A DNA stretch of 33,696 bases from Candidatus Omnitrophota bacterium (lineage in GTDB: Bacteria > Omnitrophota > Gorgyraeia > Velamenicoccales > Velamenicoccaceae), in NCBI GenBank assembly GCA_028717105.1, contig JAQUOM010000003.1, forward strand, positions 1-33,696. The letters are read 5' to 3'. The position numbers and the translations under genes were made by a program. How positions within the stretch are numbered: the first letter of the stretch is position 1; every line of letters starts with the position of its first letter. Below are positions 24,766 to 33,178 of the stretch, in pieces. A model generated the notes under the pieces. That model ran no database searches, was not told where the DNA came from, and saw only the letters and a list, made by a program, of their open reading frames with translations.

Positions 24766-26142
24766 TCACTCGCGGGGCTTGAGGAAAATGAGCCTCCAGG
24801 CGGTATTATCGAACGGCAGGTCCTTGGAACTGGTCTTGACAGAAGCCAGGACGCGATCGGGATGACCCAAAAGCGCCAGGGGGACCTTGACGATCAGGCA
24901 GCGGCCCTCGTAGCTCATCGCGACGTCCCTGTTGCGAAGCCGTTTGAACCTGTCCCACACATGGATGCCGCGCATACCGACGGAAATACGGATCTTGGGC
25001 ATCTGCGCGAAATCCTCGCCGCCGCGATAACCGAACAGATAGAGAAAAACGCCGAAATTCTTATTGAACCGGCGTTTGAGCGTCAACCGCACGAACAGAT
25101 GATCTGCGCTCAAGGCGTAACTTAAGGCGGATATCTCTTCCAGGCCCTCGGCCGCAGGATCCATTTCCGAAAAAATATGAACATCCTTCCAGAGAAGGTC
25201 CGGGCCGCTTGCGGGAAGCTCGAGAGGAGGAAAATCATTAAACAGCTCGTTCTGCCTGGCAAAGCTGTAAAGATAGGACGGCGCATACGCGAGCTGGCTC
25301 TTGTATAAAGAGATCGCCATTCTCTTGATCCATATCTCCTCTTCCGTCAATTCCAGGTCCAGCCACCGGATCCCGCTGTCTTTGAAACTCTTCGGGGGCA
25401 CTTCATAAAGATACGGTCGAAAACCCCGCGGCCAGGGCCAGCGCACCACGTGCACCAGATAAGGATGCAGGGCCGGCAGGGGAATCTTCCCCTCGAGGTC
25501 CCAGAGGGCAACCCTTAAAAAAACATACAAGGCCCGATGGTCGCGGTTCGTGTCGGCGGGATGGGAAACAAAAATCCTGGTCGGTTTGAAATCCCCGATC
25601 ACGGCCTTCAGATCGTTCACGATGCTCTGGCCGGCATAAGGGGCACCGAAGGAAAAACTGTCGTGATACGGAACAGATGTGACGCGCGTCAACATGCTGC
25701 GGAACGGCCGTTTCGGGTCCCAGTAGCGCATAAAAATCTCCATGGTGCCGAAATCAGGATAGCCCAGAAAAACAAGATCCTCCTTTTTCAACCCCAGGTA
25801 AGCCATAGAGCGGATGGCTTCTTTGCGCCGGACCTCCCCCATATACACAAACGCATTCTTGCGAAAAACCAGGCGTTTCTCGTAAACGATGAAAGACAAC
25901 TCATTGTTGTCTCCATTCGTAAAATAGACGATTTTTATGGGGATATCGTTTTGAAGGCATCTCTGGATGACGCCGGAGACGGCAATCGCTTCATCATCCG
26001 GGTGAGGAGCCAGGACCAGGACCCTGTCCTGAGATGTCAATTCGGGGAATGCAGAGATATCCTGTGTGACGGCCCCTGCCGGCCGGCCGCCGGACAAGGA
26101 AAGAAAAAAAAGACAGAAAAAAATACGGCGCGCAATCATCAT
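24766..26142 (-). CDS. Secreted PIG-L/LmbE-family deacetylase with extra C-terminal domain
   Basis: 458 residues. A signal peptide (about 1-25) precedes a PIG-L domain with the zinc motif PHPDDE (46-51) and a later HPADTNRDHR segment for the third ligand. The family removes N-acetyl groups from GlcNAc-containing lipids or glycans. The last 150 residues form a separate beta-rich domain not usual in short LmbE proteins. Most PIG-L enzymes act in the cytoplasm, so export points to a periplasmic or surface substrate. The ATG at 26142 is 8 bases after GGAG and lies two bases past the TGA of the glycosyltransferase gene. Confidence 0.87.
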   Translation of the reverse strand: MMIARRIFFCLFFLSLSGGRPAGAVTQDISAFPELTSQDRVLVLAPHPDDEAIAVSGVIQRCLQNDIPIKIVYFTNGDNNELSFIVYEKRLVFRKNAFVYMGEVRRKEAIRSMAYLGLKKEDLVFLGYPDFGTMEIFMRYWDPKRPFRSMLTRVTSVPYHDSFSFGAPYAGQSIVNDLKAVIGDFKPTRIFVSHPADTNRDHRALYVFLRVALWDLEGKIPLPALHPYLVHVVRWPWPRGFRPYLYEVPPKSFKDSGIRWLDLELTEEEIWIKRMAISLYKSQLAYAPSYLYSFARQNELFNDFPPLELPASGPDLLWKDVHIFSEMDPAAEGLEEISALSYALSADHLFVRLTLKRRFNKNFGVFLYLFGYRGGEDFAQMPKIRISVGMRGIHVWDRFKRLRNRDVAMSYEGRCLIVKVPLALLGHPDRVLASVKTSSKDLPFDNTAWRLIFLKPRE

Positions 26143-26144
26143 GG

Positions 26145-27812
26145 TCAAACTCCGGTAAGTCCCGCCTGCTTAGGCAAAATGCGCACGATATACTCGTCAC
26201 CCGCCTGATAAAGGACGATATGGCTGTAGGCATCGCCGATCAACCGGCCCAGGTCCTCCACATAGTCCTTGCGTAAGACGGCCGTCGTCACCGGCTGCCG
26301 CTTCAGGAAAGACTGAAGCTTGTCGACGGTATTGATGTATTCCACGGGGTGAGGGCTGAAATAACCGCTCCCGTTAATATCCAGGACCGCAATGGTCTTG
26401 TCGGTGTAAAACCTGATCCCGCGCGCGAAGAATTTGGAACAAAGGATGACGTCGGATGCAGGGCCGCGCTCTTTGAGGTATTGCCCCGCCTTCCGCGACG
26501 ACACATAAGATTCGAAATGCGGCGTCATCCAAAGAGAAAAAGCCAGGAGAACGGGCAAAAACGCCGCCAGCATCCAGAAACCCGGAACAAAACGCCGGCG
26601 CCAGGCGAAAACAAGGAACACGGCCAGATAAACGGCGAGGAAGGCCGCAAAAATCAGGACGGGCAGGGGTTGAGAAACATATTCCGGGACTATTTTGACC
26701 GCGACAACCAACCCCACGGGAAAACCGAAACAGAAAACACCGGTCGCGATCATGCCGGCCCTTAGTACGCGCGGCCATTTCTTTTGCTCAGCCTCAACGA
26801 AGAAAAACCCCGTGATCAAAGCCAGGGCGGGAAAATACGGAAAGATATAGCTGGTCAGTTTGGAATGCGCCGACTGGAAAATGATGAACGTTACGGCAGT
26901 CCAGCATATCAGATAGAGGAAAAAGGGGTTCGACCGGCGGCGGAACGTCCGGACCAGCCACACAGCCGCCGAAATAAAAAATACGCTCCAGGGAAACATG
27001 CTCCCGATCGTCGTTAAAGGATAATAATACCAGGTGTCCGCGGCCGGATGTTCCGCTTCAACCACGCGCCGCCAATGATCATTGACGAAAAACTCCCGGG
27101 TAAAAACAGTACCATACGTCTTGATCATAAAAATGTACCATGGCAGGGCAAGAAGCCCGAAGACCGCAATGCCCAGAGGAAACCCCCAGCCTTTCAGCAC
27201 GGCGATTTCCCGGCGTGCCAGGAGAAAAGCAAGAACGGCGCAAAAAGGAATGATCAGGCCCAGGGGGCCTTTTGTCAAAACCGCCATCGCGCAGAAAGCA
27301 AAAAACAGGACCCAGCCGGCCTGTCTCCGTTTTTCGACGGCATATCCCCAAAAAAACGCCAAAAATGACAAAAGGATAAAAACGGTAAAGATCAGGTCCG
27401 TAAAAACCGTGCGCGACAGCCCGACATAAAGGCCGCAGGACAAAAGGATAACAGCCGATAAGAACGCCTTGCGCTGATCCCTGAAACCAAGCCATCCAAG
27501 AAGGTAAACTGCCAGGACGCCGATCATCCCGAAGAAAGCGGGAAAAAACCTCGCCGCAAAAGGCCCCGCCCCGCCGGCCTCAAAGGCCAGGCGCAAAAAC
27601 CAATAGGTCATAATGGGTTTTTCAAACTGGGGCTGACCGAACAAATAAGGCGTCATCCAACTCCCTTGCTGCTTCATCTCACGGGCGGTCTGGGAGTAAA
27701 AAACCTCATCGGGATTCGTCAGGCTCAACATGCCGTTGCCCAGCATCAGGAACACGTAGCCCAGTGCCAGCAAGATCACGATGTTCTTCAGATGGCTTTG
27801 CGATTTCATCAT
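26145..27812 (-). CDS. ArnT-like membrane glycosyltransferase (GT39/GT83 type)
   Basis: 555 residues with about 12 membrane helices. The first periplasmic loop has the acidic catalytic motif NPDEVFYSQTAREM and then FEKPIMTYW, as in ArnT and protein mannosyltransferases. These enzymes take a sugar from a polyprenyl phosphate donor on the periplasmic face and place it on lipid A, another lipid or a protein. The ATG at 27812 overlaps the deacetylase stop by 4 bases; a longer open frame to 27872 is not needed. Its neighbours (a CE4 deacetylase before it and a secreted PIG-L deacetylase after it) suggest an amino sugar is being transferred, as in Arn-type lipid A modification. The acceptor cannot be read from sequence. 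Confidence 0.9.
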   Translation of the reverse strand: MMKSQSHLKNIVILLALGYVFLMLGNGMLSLTNPDEVFYSQTAREMKQQGSWMTPYLFGQPQFEKPIMTYWFLRLAFEAGGAGPFAARFFPAFFGMIGVLAVYLLGWLGFRDQRKAFLSAVILLSCGLYVGLSRTVFTDLIFTVFILLSFLAFFWGYAVEKRRQAGWVLFFAFCAMAVLTKGPLGLIIPFCAVLAFLLARREIAVLKGWGFPLGIAVFGLLALPWYIFMIKTYGTVFTREFFVNDHWRRVVEAEHPAADTWYYYPLTTIGSMFPWSVFFISAAVWLVRTFRRRSNPFFLYLICWTAVTFIIFQSAHSKLTSYIFPYFPALALITGFFFVEAEQKKWPRVLRAGMIATGVFCFGFPVGLVVAVKIVPEYVSQPLPVLIFAAFLAVYLAVFLVFAWRRRFVPGFWMLAAFLPVLLAFSLWMTPHFESYVSSRKAGQYLKERGPASDVILCSKFFARGIRFYTDKTIAVLDINGSGYFSPHPVEYINTVDKLQSFLKRQPVTTAVLRKDYVEDLGRLIGDAYSHIVLYQAGDEYIVRILPKQAGLTGV

Positions 27813-28570
27813 GGATTCCCCCGGTTTTGCCCGGTCATTGACAAAAGTTCCGTAACGGTCACGAACTTCCACCCTTTCTCTTTGAGCCGTTCGATCAGCC
27901 GCATGACAGCCAGGACCGTTTCATCCCTGTCGCCGCCCTCGGTGCTGAAGGCGCCGCCGCTGTCGTGGAACAAGATAATGTCTCCCGGCCGCACGTGATG
28001 CATCAGATATTTGATCATATATTTGTCGTCGAAGGTCACCCAGTCTTTGGAATTCAAGGACCAGAGGACGATTTCATAACCCATCGACCTGATGAGTTTT
28101 TTCTCCCGGGCCGTCATCCAGGCCTTCGGGGGCCTGAAATAACGGGTCGTCACCCCGGTGACTTTCTGGATGATCCCTTCGGTGCGCCGGATCTCATTCT
28201 CAAGCTTACGGACGTTGAAATATGTCAAAAGAACGCGATGATCGTAGGTATGGTTGCCGATGTCATGGCCTTCCGCGACGACGCGGCGGGCGACATCCGG
28301 ATATTTTTCCACGTGTTCCCCCAGCATAAAGAAGGTCGCGCGGACATCGGCCTCTTTGAGCACATCGAGAATCTTCGATGTCCAGACGGGCGACGGCCCA
28401 TCGTCAAAGGTCAGGGCCACGACCTTTTCGCCGACCTCTTCGCGATAGATCGTTCCCCGGCGCACAAAGACGGCCTGGTCGAAAAAGATGATAAAGACGG
28501 CCCCGAAAAAAACGACCAGGATCGCCAAAAGAAGGACAAGACGCAACGTCCGCATGATGGAAGGCAGCAT
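27809..28570 (-). CDS. NodB-type polysaccharide deacetylase (CE4), membrane-anchored
   Basis: 253 residues. A membrane anchor (about 10-30) is followed by a NodB domain. Metal motifs are TFDDGPSP (motif 1, catalytic base and metal Asp), GNHTYDH (motif 2, two His), RPP (motif 3) and ILFHDS (motif 5). The family removes N-acetyl or N-formyl groups from sugars; ArnD, which deformylates undecaprenyl-phosphate-linked aminoarabinose, belongs to it. Being the first gene before an ArnT-like transferase, an ArnD-like role on a lipid-linked sugar is reasonable, but peptidoglycan or exopolysaccharide deacetylation is equally possible. A -10-like TATAAC lies only 4 bases upstream of the ATG. Confidence 0.92.
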   Translation of the reverse strand: MLPSIMRTLRLVLLLAILVVFFGAVFIIFFDQAVFVRRGTIYREEVGEKVVALTFDDGPSPVWTSKILDVLKEADVRATFFMLGEHVEKYPDVARRVVAEGHDIGNHTYDHRVLLTYFNVRKLENEIRRTEGIIQKVTGVTTRYFRPPKAWMTAREKKLIRSMGYEIVLWSLNSKDWVTFDDKYMIKYLMHHVRPGDIILFHDSGGAFSTEGGDRDETVLAVMRLIERLKEKGWKFVTVTELLSMTGQNRGNP

Positions 28571-28734
28571 AACGGTTATAATGTATCAAAAGGAGGATGA
28601 TCGCACAATCAAATTCTTTCTCCTGCGCCCTTTCCCTGTTTGATCCCGTTATGCGGGACGGATGCGCACGTCCGCTTGTCGCCAAAAACAGGGAAACCGA
28701 CGCCCCCGCACGCAGGACGGGCACGCGGCGAAAC

Positions 28735-28763
28735 TTCACTTTCCGCTTCGGATTTGCTATAAT
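28735..28763 (+). promoter_or_regulatory. Promoter of the His-type thi4 gene
   Basis: TTCACT (28735-28740), 17 bases, TATAAT (28758-28763) with an extended TGC. The leader (about 28770-28849) has one 6-pair hairpin (28795-28800 with 28805-28810) and no TPP-riboswitch elements. The preceding 150 bases contain only short palindromes (for example CGGA-TCCG near 28659-28674). Confidence 0.8.
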
Positions 28764-28849
28764 AGAAGCGCTCAAAAAATCAACGCTCTCTGACACGCAG
28801 ATTTCTGCGTTTCAAGCTCCCGAAAAAACACGGAAAGGAACTAAAAAGC

Positions 28850-29623
28850 ATGATCGACGAAATCAAGATATCGAAAGCCATCATTGACACCTATAGCAAA
28901 AAGCTGATCAGCCACCTGGATGTGGACGTGGCCATTGCCGGGGCCGGGCCTTCCGGGATGACCTGCGCTTACTACCTGGCCAAAAAAGGCAAGAAGGTCG
29001 CCATCTTCGAACGCAAACTTTCCGTCGGCGGCGGCATGTGGGGCGGCGGCATCATGTTTAACGAGATTGTCGTCCAGGCACAGGCCAAAAAGATCCTGGA
29101 TGAATTCGGCATCCGCAGCCGCGTCTACGAAAACGGCTATTACCTGGCGGATTCCATAGAGGCGACCGCAACGCTCTGCGCGCAGGCCCTCAAGGCCGGT
29201 GCCGTCATCTTTAATTGCATGAGCGCCGAAGACGTTATGATCAGAAAAAACCGCGTCTGCGGGCTCGTCCTGAACTGGACGGCTGTCGAGATGGCGCGGC
29301 TCCACGTCGACCCTATCACCATGCGCGCCTCCTATGTCGTTGACGGCACGGGCCACGACGCCCAGATCGTGCATCTCGTCGAAAGAAAATCCGGGATACG
29401 CCTGAAAACAAAAACCGGAAAGGCCGTCGGGGAAGGCTCCATGTGGGCCGACATCGCCGAGACGACGACGGTCAAAAATACCCGGGAAGTGGCCCCCGGC
29501 CTCTACGTCTGCGGCATGTGCGCCAACGCCACTTTCGGCGGGCCGCGCATGGGGCCCATTTTCGGAGGAATGCTTCTGTCGGGCAGAAAAGTTGCCGGGG
29601 AACTGCTGAAGAAACTGAAATAA
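28850..29623 (+). CDS. thi4: Thi4-family thiazole synthase, His-type (sulfide-dependent)
   Basis: 257 residues, the standard size of archaeal and bacterial Thi4. Motifs: IAGAGPSGM (29-37), [17 protein letters not shown], and [15 protein letters not shown]. Asp154 and His169 are the expected metal ligands, 15 residues apart. The residue in the catalytic Cys position is His152 (LHVDP, codon CAC), the form that uses free sulfide as sulfur source instead of destroying its own Cys. The product would be ADP-thiazole for thiamine. The gene is alone, with a strong promoter, GGAAAGGA upstream of the ATG and a terminator. It has no TPP leader, in contrast to the Cys-type copy 21 kb away. Confidence 0.92.
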   Translation: MIDEIKISKAIIDTYSKKLISHLDVDVAIAGAGPSGMTCAYYLAKKGKKVAIFERKLSVGGGMWGGGIMFNEIVVQAQAKKILDEFGIRSRVYENGYYLADSIEATATLCAQALKAGAVIFNCMSAEDVMIRKNRVCGLVLNWTAVEMARLHVDPITMRASYVVDGTGHDAQIVHLVERKSGIRLKTKTGKAVGEGSMWADIAETTTVKNTREVAPGLYVCGMCANATFGGPRMGPIFGGMLLSGRKVAGELLKKLK

Positions 29624-29670
29624 TCACCGCCGAGCTGCAGGCTGCAAGCTTCGGGCGAGAAACACAAAAA

Positions 29671-29706
29671 AGAAACCGCTGACTTTTGTCAGCGGCTTCT
29701 TTTTTT
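29671..29706 (+). terminator. Bidirectional intrinsic terminator
   Basis: An 8-pair core stem (29676-29683 with 29688-29695) extends through A/T pairs and is followed by a long T run on the plus strand and by TTTCTTTTTT on the minus strand. It ends thi4 from the left and the pilus operon from the right. Confidence 0.92.
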
Positions 29707-29719
29707 CAAGCTCACCTCT

Positions 29720-30019
29720 TTACATCGTCATGGGACCGCGAACAACCCCGTCGTATTCCACGTCCGGATTATTTTCCACACGGGTTTGAGCTTCACCGGA
29801 TAGAAAGGCCTCCCCGCGGACACTCATGTCGGCGGCCTCAAGCGCTGCATCAGGGCCCGTCCCGGAAGAAACATGGACAGACACCGCGGCCGGCGGCGGC
29901 CCAGCAGGAGCATCCCCCGCTTTCTGTTCCATCCAGAACGCGATGATCGCTAACCCTAAAATGACAATAACAAGAAATAAACCGATGGTTAAAACCATAT
30001 GAAGCGGCGTTTTTTTCAT
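29720..30019 (-). CDS. Small single-pass membrane protein of the pilus operon
   Basis: 99 residues: MKKTPLHM, one membrane helix (about 9-28), then a Pro/Ala-rich linker (GDAPAGPPPAAVSV) and an acidic tail ending VVRGPMTM. I do not recognise a family. The gene begins 1 base after the stop of the DUF4900-like gene and has a strong GGAGAAGGAG site, so it is real and co-transcribed. Its position suggests an accessory membrane subunit of the pilus or secretion system. Confidence 0.75.
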   Translation of the reverse strand: MKKTPLHMVLTIGLFLVIVILGLAIIAFWMEQKAGDAPAGPPPAAVSVHVSSGTGPDAALEAADMSVRGEAFLSGEAQTRVENNPDVEYDGVVRGPMTM

Positions 30020-30020
30020 T

Positions 30021-31730
30021 CTAGACTCCTTCTCCTTCCCAGATCATCTTGTCATCAAGATGAAAATCGTCCTGCGCGGTGAAACCCGACAAATAAGGAA
30101 AATACGGCGGGGTCTTGCCGTTTAGCACGCGCGGGTCATAAACGAAATTGCGGCCGTAACCGTGCAAAGGCGTCGTCCCGGAGAACTGGCCGAACGCGCC
30201 GTAAAAATCGGTGATCACCCCGCCCAAAAGCGTAGCCGTACCGCGCGGCGAACCCCCATCGTAATTATCTACCGTAAAAACGCCGTGCGGCGCCATGATA
30301 ATGCCGTGTATCTCGACGTTATGGGGCGCGCTTGTCCCGATGCGCACATCGCCGCCCCAGGCAATGAGGCCCAGCATGTTGTCGGCCGCCAGGCCCGTAG
30401 CCGGGTCTGTCCCGCTTAAAGGGCTGGCCGTATACGTTTCATAACGGACATTGTTGGAAATAACGATGTCGCGTTCCGCCGACACCGTTACGGAAGAATT
30501 TTTCTGGACCGTGCCGGAGAAAGACGTGATATCGTCCAAAGAATAGATCAAAATACCTTCGTCGTTGACGCCATCCGGCACCCCGGTATACGTCACCGTG
30601 CTGCCGCTGACGGTTTCCACGGTGGTCTGACTATTGGCCCTGTCCACCGTGATATTCTTCGTCGTCGACCCTTGTGTAATGGCATAGACGGCATTGTTGC
30701 TGGCGTTAACGCTCATGGTCACGCTCGCATCCCCTTTGATCAGGATCCCTCCCGTGACCGCGCCGCTGCTGTTGGGGACATAGATCCCGTCGCTGCCCGG
30801 ATTGGCCATGGTCCCCAGGGCCTGGGTCTTCAGGTCGTTCTGCGTTACAGACGAAGGAAGATTGATCAGGCTATAGCCGCGCTCATACCCTACATCGAAA
30901 ATCGGCACATCGGTCGTGCCGTTGGCGTCCGCATCCATCAAAATAGACGAACCCTCGTTATAAAACCTGGCTTTTGTTTCATGCTGGGTCACCGCATCCG
31001 TGAAGTGCCCCGAAGGATTGTTGGCAAAACTGAAACGGCCGTTGGTGGAAACAGGGCCCGAAAAATTGGTATTCTCCGTAAACCAGACGGTCGTCCCGGA
31101 AGGTGTCGTGTGATGGCTGGTAAACAACGCGAATTTCGCAAAGTTGGCGCGCAGGATCGTGATGGCGAATTCTCCCTGCCACAACCGGACATTCTCTTTG
31201 ACAGACGGGTTCGTCGCCGTGACAGAACCCTGGGACGTCACGCTGTATTGATAAGGAAATACATAGACATCTGCCGACGGACTGGTCGGCGCGCCGTTGG
31301 GCTGAACAAGGAGCGTTGCCGTATAATTACCGCTGATGGCCGTATTGAGGTCGGGAGCGTTCAACGTCAGCGTCGCATTCCCTCCGGATACGGTGAATTG
31401 CGGCTGGCCCGCCGCATAGCCGAAATCATGCAAAAATCCCAAAGAATTATTCCCTGCGATATACGCCGAAAAGGTCGCGGATGTCCAATGTTCGGCGGGG
31501 TCCTCGATCCTGCCCTTGATATCCACGCGGACACGCTTCTTAAGCTCTGCCCGCCCCTGCGACGCCCCGGCCTCGGCCAATGCCAAAGACTGCATCGCGT
31601 ATTTCTGAAAATCCACGGATGTCTTCTGGGAAAGCAGGCTTGAAAAAAATATGCTCGCCAGGACCAGAAGGACCGCTACGCCCATCAAAACGGCGGCCAG
31701 CGCAACCCCTTTTTCGCTCTTGTTTGACAT
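30021..31730 (-). CDS. PilX-like / DUF4900-type pilus-associated protein
   Basis: 569 residues. The N terminus (SEKGVALAAVLMGVAVLLVLASIFF) is a hydrophobic pilin-like helix of the PilX type, where the residue after the Gly is Val and the usual Glu5 is absent. The rest is a long beta-rich, Ser/Thr/Asn-rich region with a DUF4900-like second half (GLIAWGGDVRIGTSAPHNVEIHGIIMAPHGVF and similar). Such proteins are large minor components of type IV pilus or pseudopilus systems, possibly at the tip. The start has AAGGAG six bases upstream. The operon context with PilV- and PilW-like genes supports the assignment. Ligand or adhesion role is unknown. Confidence 0.82.
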   Translation of the reverse strand: MSNKSEKGVALAAVLMGVAVLLVLASIFFSSLLSQKTSVDFQKYAMQSLALAEAGASQGRAELKKRVRVDIKGRIEDPAEHWTSATFSAYIAGNNSLGFLHDFGYAAGQPQFTVSGGNATLTLNAPDLNTAISGNYTATLLVQPNGAPTSPSADVYVFPYQYSVTSQGSVTATNPSVKENVRLWQGEFAITILRANFAKFALFTSHHTTPSGTTVWFTENTNFSGPVSTNGRFSFANNPSGHFTDAVTQHETKARFYNEGSSILMDADANGTTDVPIFDVGYERGYSLINLPSSVTQNDLKTQALGTMANPGSDGIYVPNSSGAVTGGILIKGDASVTMSVNASNNAVYAITQGSTTKNITVDRANSQTTVETVSGSTVTYTGVPDGVNDEGILIYSLDDITSFSGTVQKNSSVTVSAERDIVISNNVRYETYTASPLSGTDPATGLAADNMLGLIAWGGDVRIGTSAPHNVEIHGIIMAPHGVFTVDNYDGGSPRGTATLLGGVITDFYGAFGQFSGTTPLHGYGRNFVYDPRVLNGKTPPYFPYLSGFTAQDDFHLDDKMIWEGEGV

Positions 31731-31799
31731 GACATTCTCCTTAATTTTGCCTCTACAGGGGTTTCTCTTCTCTACAAAATTAACTCCGCAGCTTGCGCC

Positions 31800-31835
31800 G
31801 TAAATTTTTGCCGTCAGACCATGGCAAAAATTTAC
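31800..31835. repeat. Perfect 13-base inverted repeat between pilus genes
   Basis: Arms 31800-31812 and 31823-31835 (GTAAATTTTTGCC and its complement) are separated by 10 bases. There is no T run after either side, so it is not a simple terminator. It lies in the 148-base gap between the PilW-like and PilX-like genes, about 70 bases before the PilX start, where an operator, RNA-processing site or attenuating hairpin could act. Confidence 0.8.
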
Positions 31836-31878
31836 AAGCGGTTAAGCAAAGAGTAACGCTTATTCCTTAATGTTGTCT

Positions 31879-32493
31879 CTAAAACTCGCCCTCATCCGGT
31901 TCTTCCACCGCCGTCTCGGCGGAAACCGTCATGTTCAGGTTGCGCAATGTCACATGCGTCTCCCAGTTAAAACCGACTTCCTTAAAAGTCTCGATCTCCA
32001 TCCGGACCCGCGGGCAGGCCTGGTCCACGGCCGTGCACCCCGAGCAGCCGCAACCAATAAAAAAATCCTCGACGGATGACGCCGCCACGGTCTCCGCCGC
32101 CGTCCCTTCTTTCATCAAGAGACGCGTCTCATCGGCAGGGTCAAGTTTGAAAGTGACCTTCTGCAAGGACGTCACAATGCCGGAGGCATTAAAGACCGGC
32201 CGGTAAAAGTCGATGCGGGTATTGTTGCTGGAGATCGTCACGGGGTAGTGCGTCGCATTGATCACCCAATCGGGGTTCGCTTCCCTGACCAGCCCCGCCA
32301 GTTTGTCTGCGGCGCGGCGGGCTTCCTGGGCTTCGACGATCTTGCCCCTGCCGATCTCCCAACCCCGATCGGCATTCCTTAAAATCAGGGCAAACATGGA
32401 AAACAGGATCAAAAAAATACACAGCACCATCACCAACTCGATCAAGGTGTGGCCGCTTCGGGTCCTCGAAAAATATGATGTCTTATCTCGCAA
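31879..32493 (-). CDS. Prepilin-type minor pseudopilin (PilW/GspJ-like)
   Basis: 204 residues. The prepilin site is SGHTLIELVMVL (cleavage after Gly14, Glu at mature position 5), followed by the hydrophobic helix. The mature body is beta-rich and contains a tight cysteine cluster, C148, C150, C153 and C160 (GCGCSGC then QAC), which could bind metal or form disulfides. The only possible start before the prepilin motif is TTG at 32493, with GAGGTGG upstream; it overlaps the previous gene by 11 bases. PilW/GspJ proteins sit in the initiating tip complex of pili or type II secretion pseudopili. Confidence 0.87.
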   Translation of the reverse strand: MRDKTSYFSRTRSGHTLIELVMVLCIFLILFSMFALILRNADRGWEIGRGKIVEAQEARRAADKLAGLVREANPDWVINATHYPVTISSNNTRIDFYRPVFNASGIVTSLQKVTFKLDPADETRLLMKEGTAAETVAASSVEDFFIGCGCSGCTAVDQACPRVRMEIETFKEVGFNWETHVTLRNLNMTVSAETAVEEPDEGEF

Positions 32494-32989
32494 TGAGAGT
32501 CACCACCTCTGCCGACGAATCCAGACGGCTGTTATTATTAACGTCTTCGCCGGAATCCAAAATACCGTTAAAATTCCTGTCCTCTCCTACCGTCCTGTTC
32601 AAACGCGTGGCATAAGACGCGACGAGACGGACCCTTGTCAGCGTTGCCGGATACCCGGAGAAACTTGTTACGACATCCACGCGCCCCCGGGAAAGCTGGC
32701 CATCCGTAAACCCGTAATCGGTCAGGTTGAAAGGACCGGCCGCCGCAGGAATATTGTCAAAATCCATGGCCCTGATCTCTTCAAGCTTGGCCAAAAGGCT
32801 GTTGCTTGCCAAGGCATGGTCCCGTTGCATATCCGTCAGGACAAACATGCTGATATATGTCAATAGCAGGCCTGACAGCGTCACAGCAAGGATCGCCAAC
32901 GCAAACACCACTTCAACCAGGGTAAACCCCTTCGCCCTTTTTTTGACGCCCCCGGCCCTTCTGCGGAAAAAAAACTCGCGCCTATCCAT
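32483..32989 (-). CDS. Prepilin-type minor pseudopilin (PilV/GspI-like) with dockerin-like loops
   Basis: 168 residues. Prepilin motif KGFTLVEVVFALAILAV, cleavage after Gly21, Glu at mature position 5. Near the C terminus two dockerin-like calcium loops follow each other, DRNFNGILDSGED (137-149) and DVNNNSRLDSSAE (149-161), with the DxNxNGxxD pattern in the first. Calcium-binding loops are known in some pseudopilins and pilus proteins. The ATG at 32989 is the only start before the prepilin motif. It lies seven bases after a good -10 box and has no ribosome site, so the transcript seems leaderless. Confidence 0.88.
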   Translation of the reverse strand: MDRREFFFRRRAGGVKKRAKGFTLVEVVFALAILAVTLSGLLLTYISMFVLTDMQRDHALASNSLLAKLEEIRAMDFDNIPAAAGPFNLTDYGFTDGQLSRGRVDVVTSFSGYPATLTRVRLVASYATRLNRTVGEDRNFNGILDSGEDVNNNSRLDSSAEVVTLIAR

Positions 32990-32995
32990 ATATAA

Positions 32996-33024
32996 ATTAT
33001 ATAATTTTTTAAGACCACTTACAA
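32996..33024 (-). promoter_or_regulatory. Promoter of the pilus operon, with no leader
   Basis: TTGTAA (33019-33024), 17 bases, TATAAT (32996-33001) on the minus strand; the expected start coincides with the ATG at 32989. The 528-base gap 32990-33517 has no convincing gene. Confidence 0.65.
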
Positions 33025-33178
33025 TGTTAATCCTCCTGAAGAAAGAAAGCTTTTATTTCGTCTTTCATCCTTCCGCGCCGTGAAGGTATCTTGTTGATAC
33101 AAGGAAAGTTACAAAGGCCGGCATCCCCCTCTCAAACGACACAACCCTCCCGGATGGCGCTATCGTTTTCCTCCTCGC

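Noticed and set aside
28571-28849. A second TPP riboswitch before the His-type thi4 gene.
   Set aside because: No TGAGA sensor, no ACCTGAT block and no P5 hairpin; only a promoter, short palindromes and one 6-pair hairpin.
33027-33068. A possible 13-residue leader peptide (MKDEIKAFFLQED) before the pilus operon.
   Set aside because: Its ribosome site overlaps or touches the start codon, there is no attenuator next to it, and so short a frame is expected by chance.
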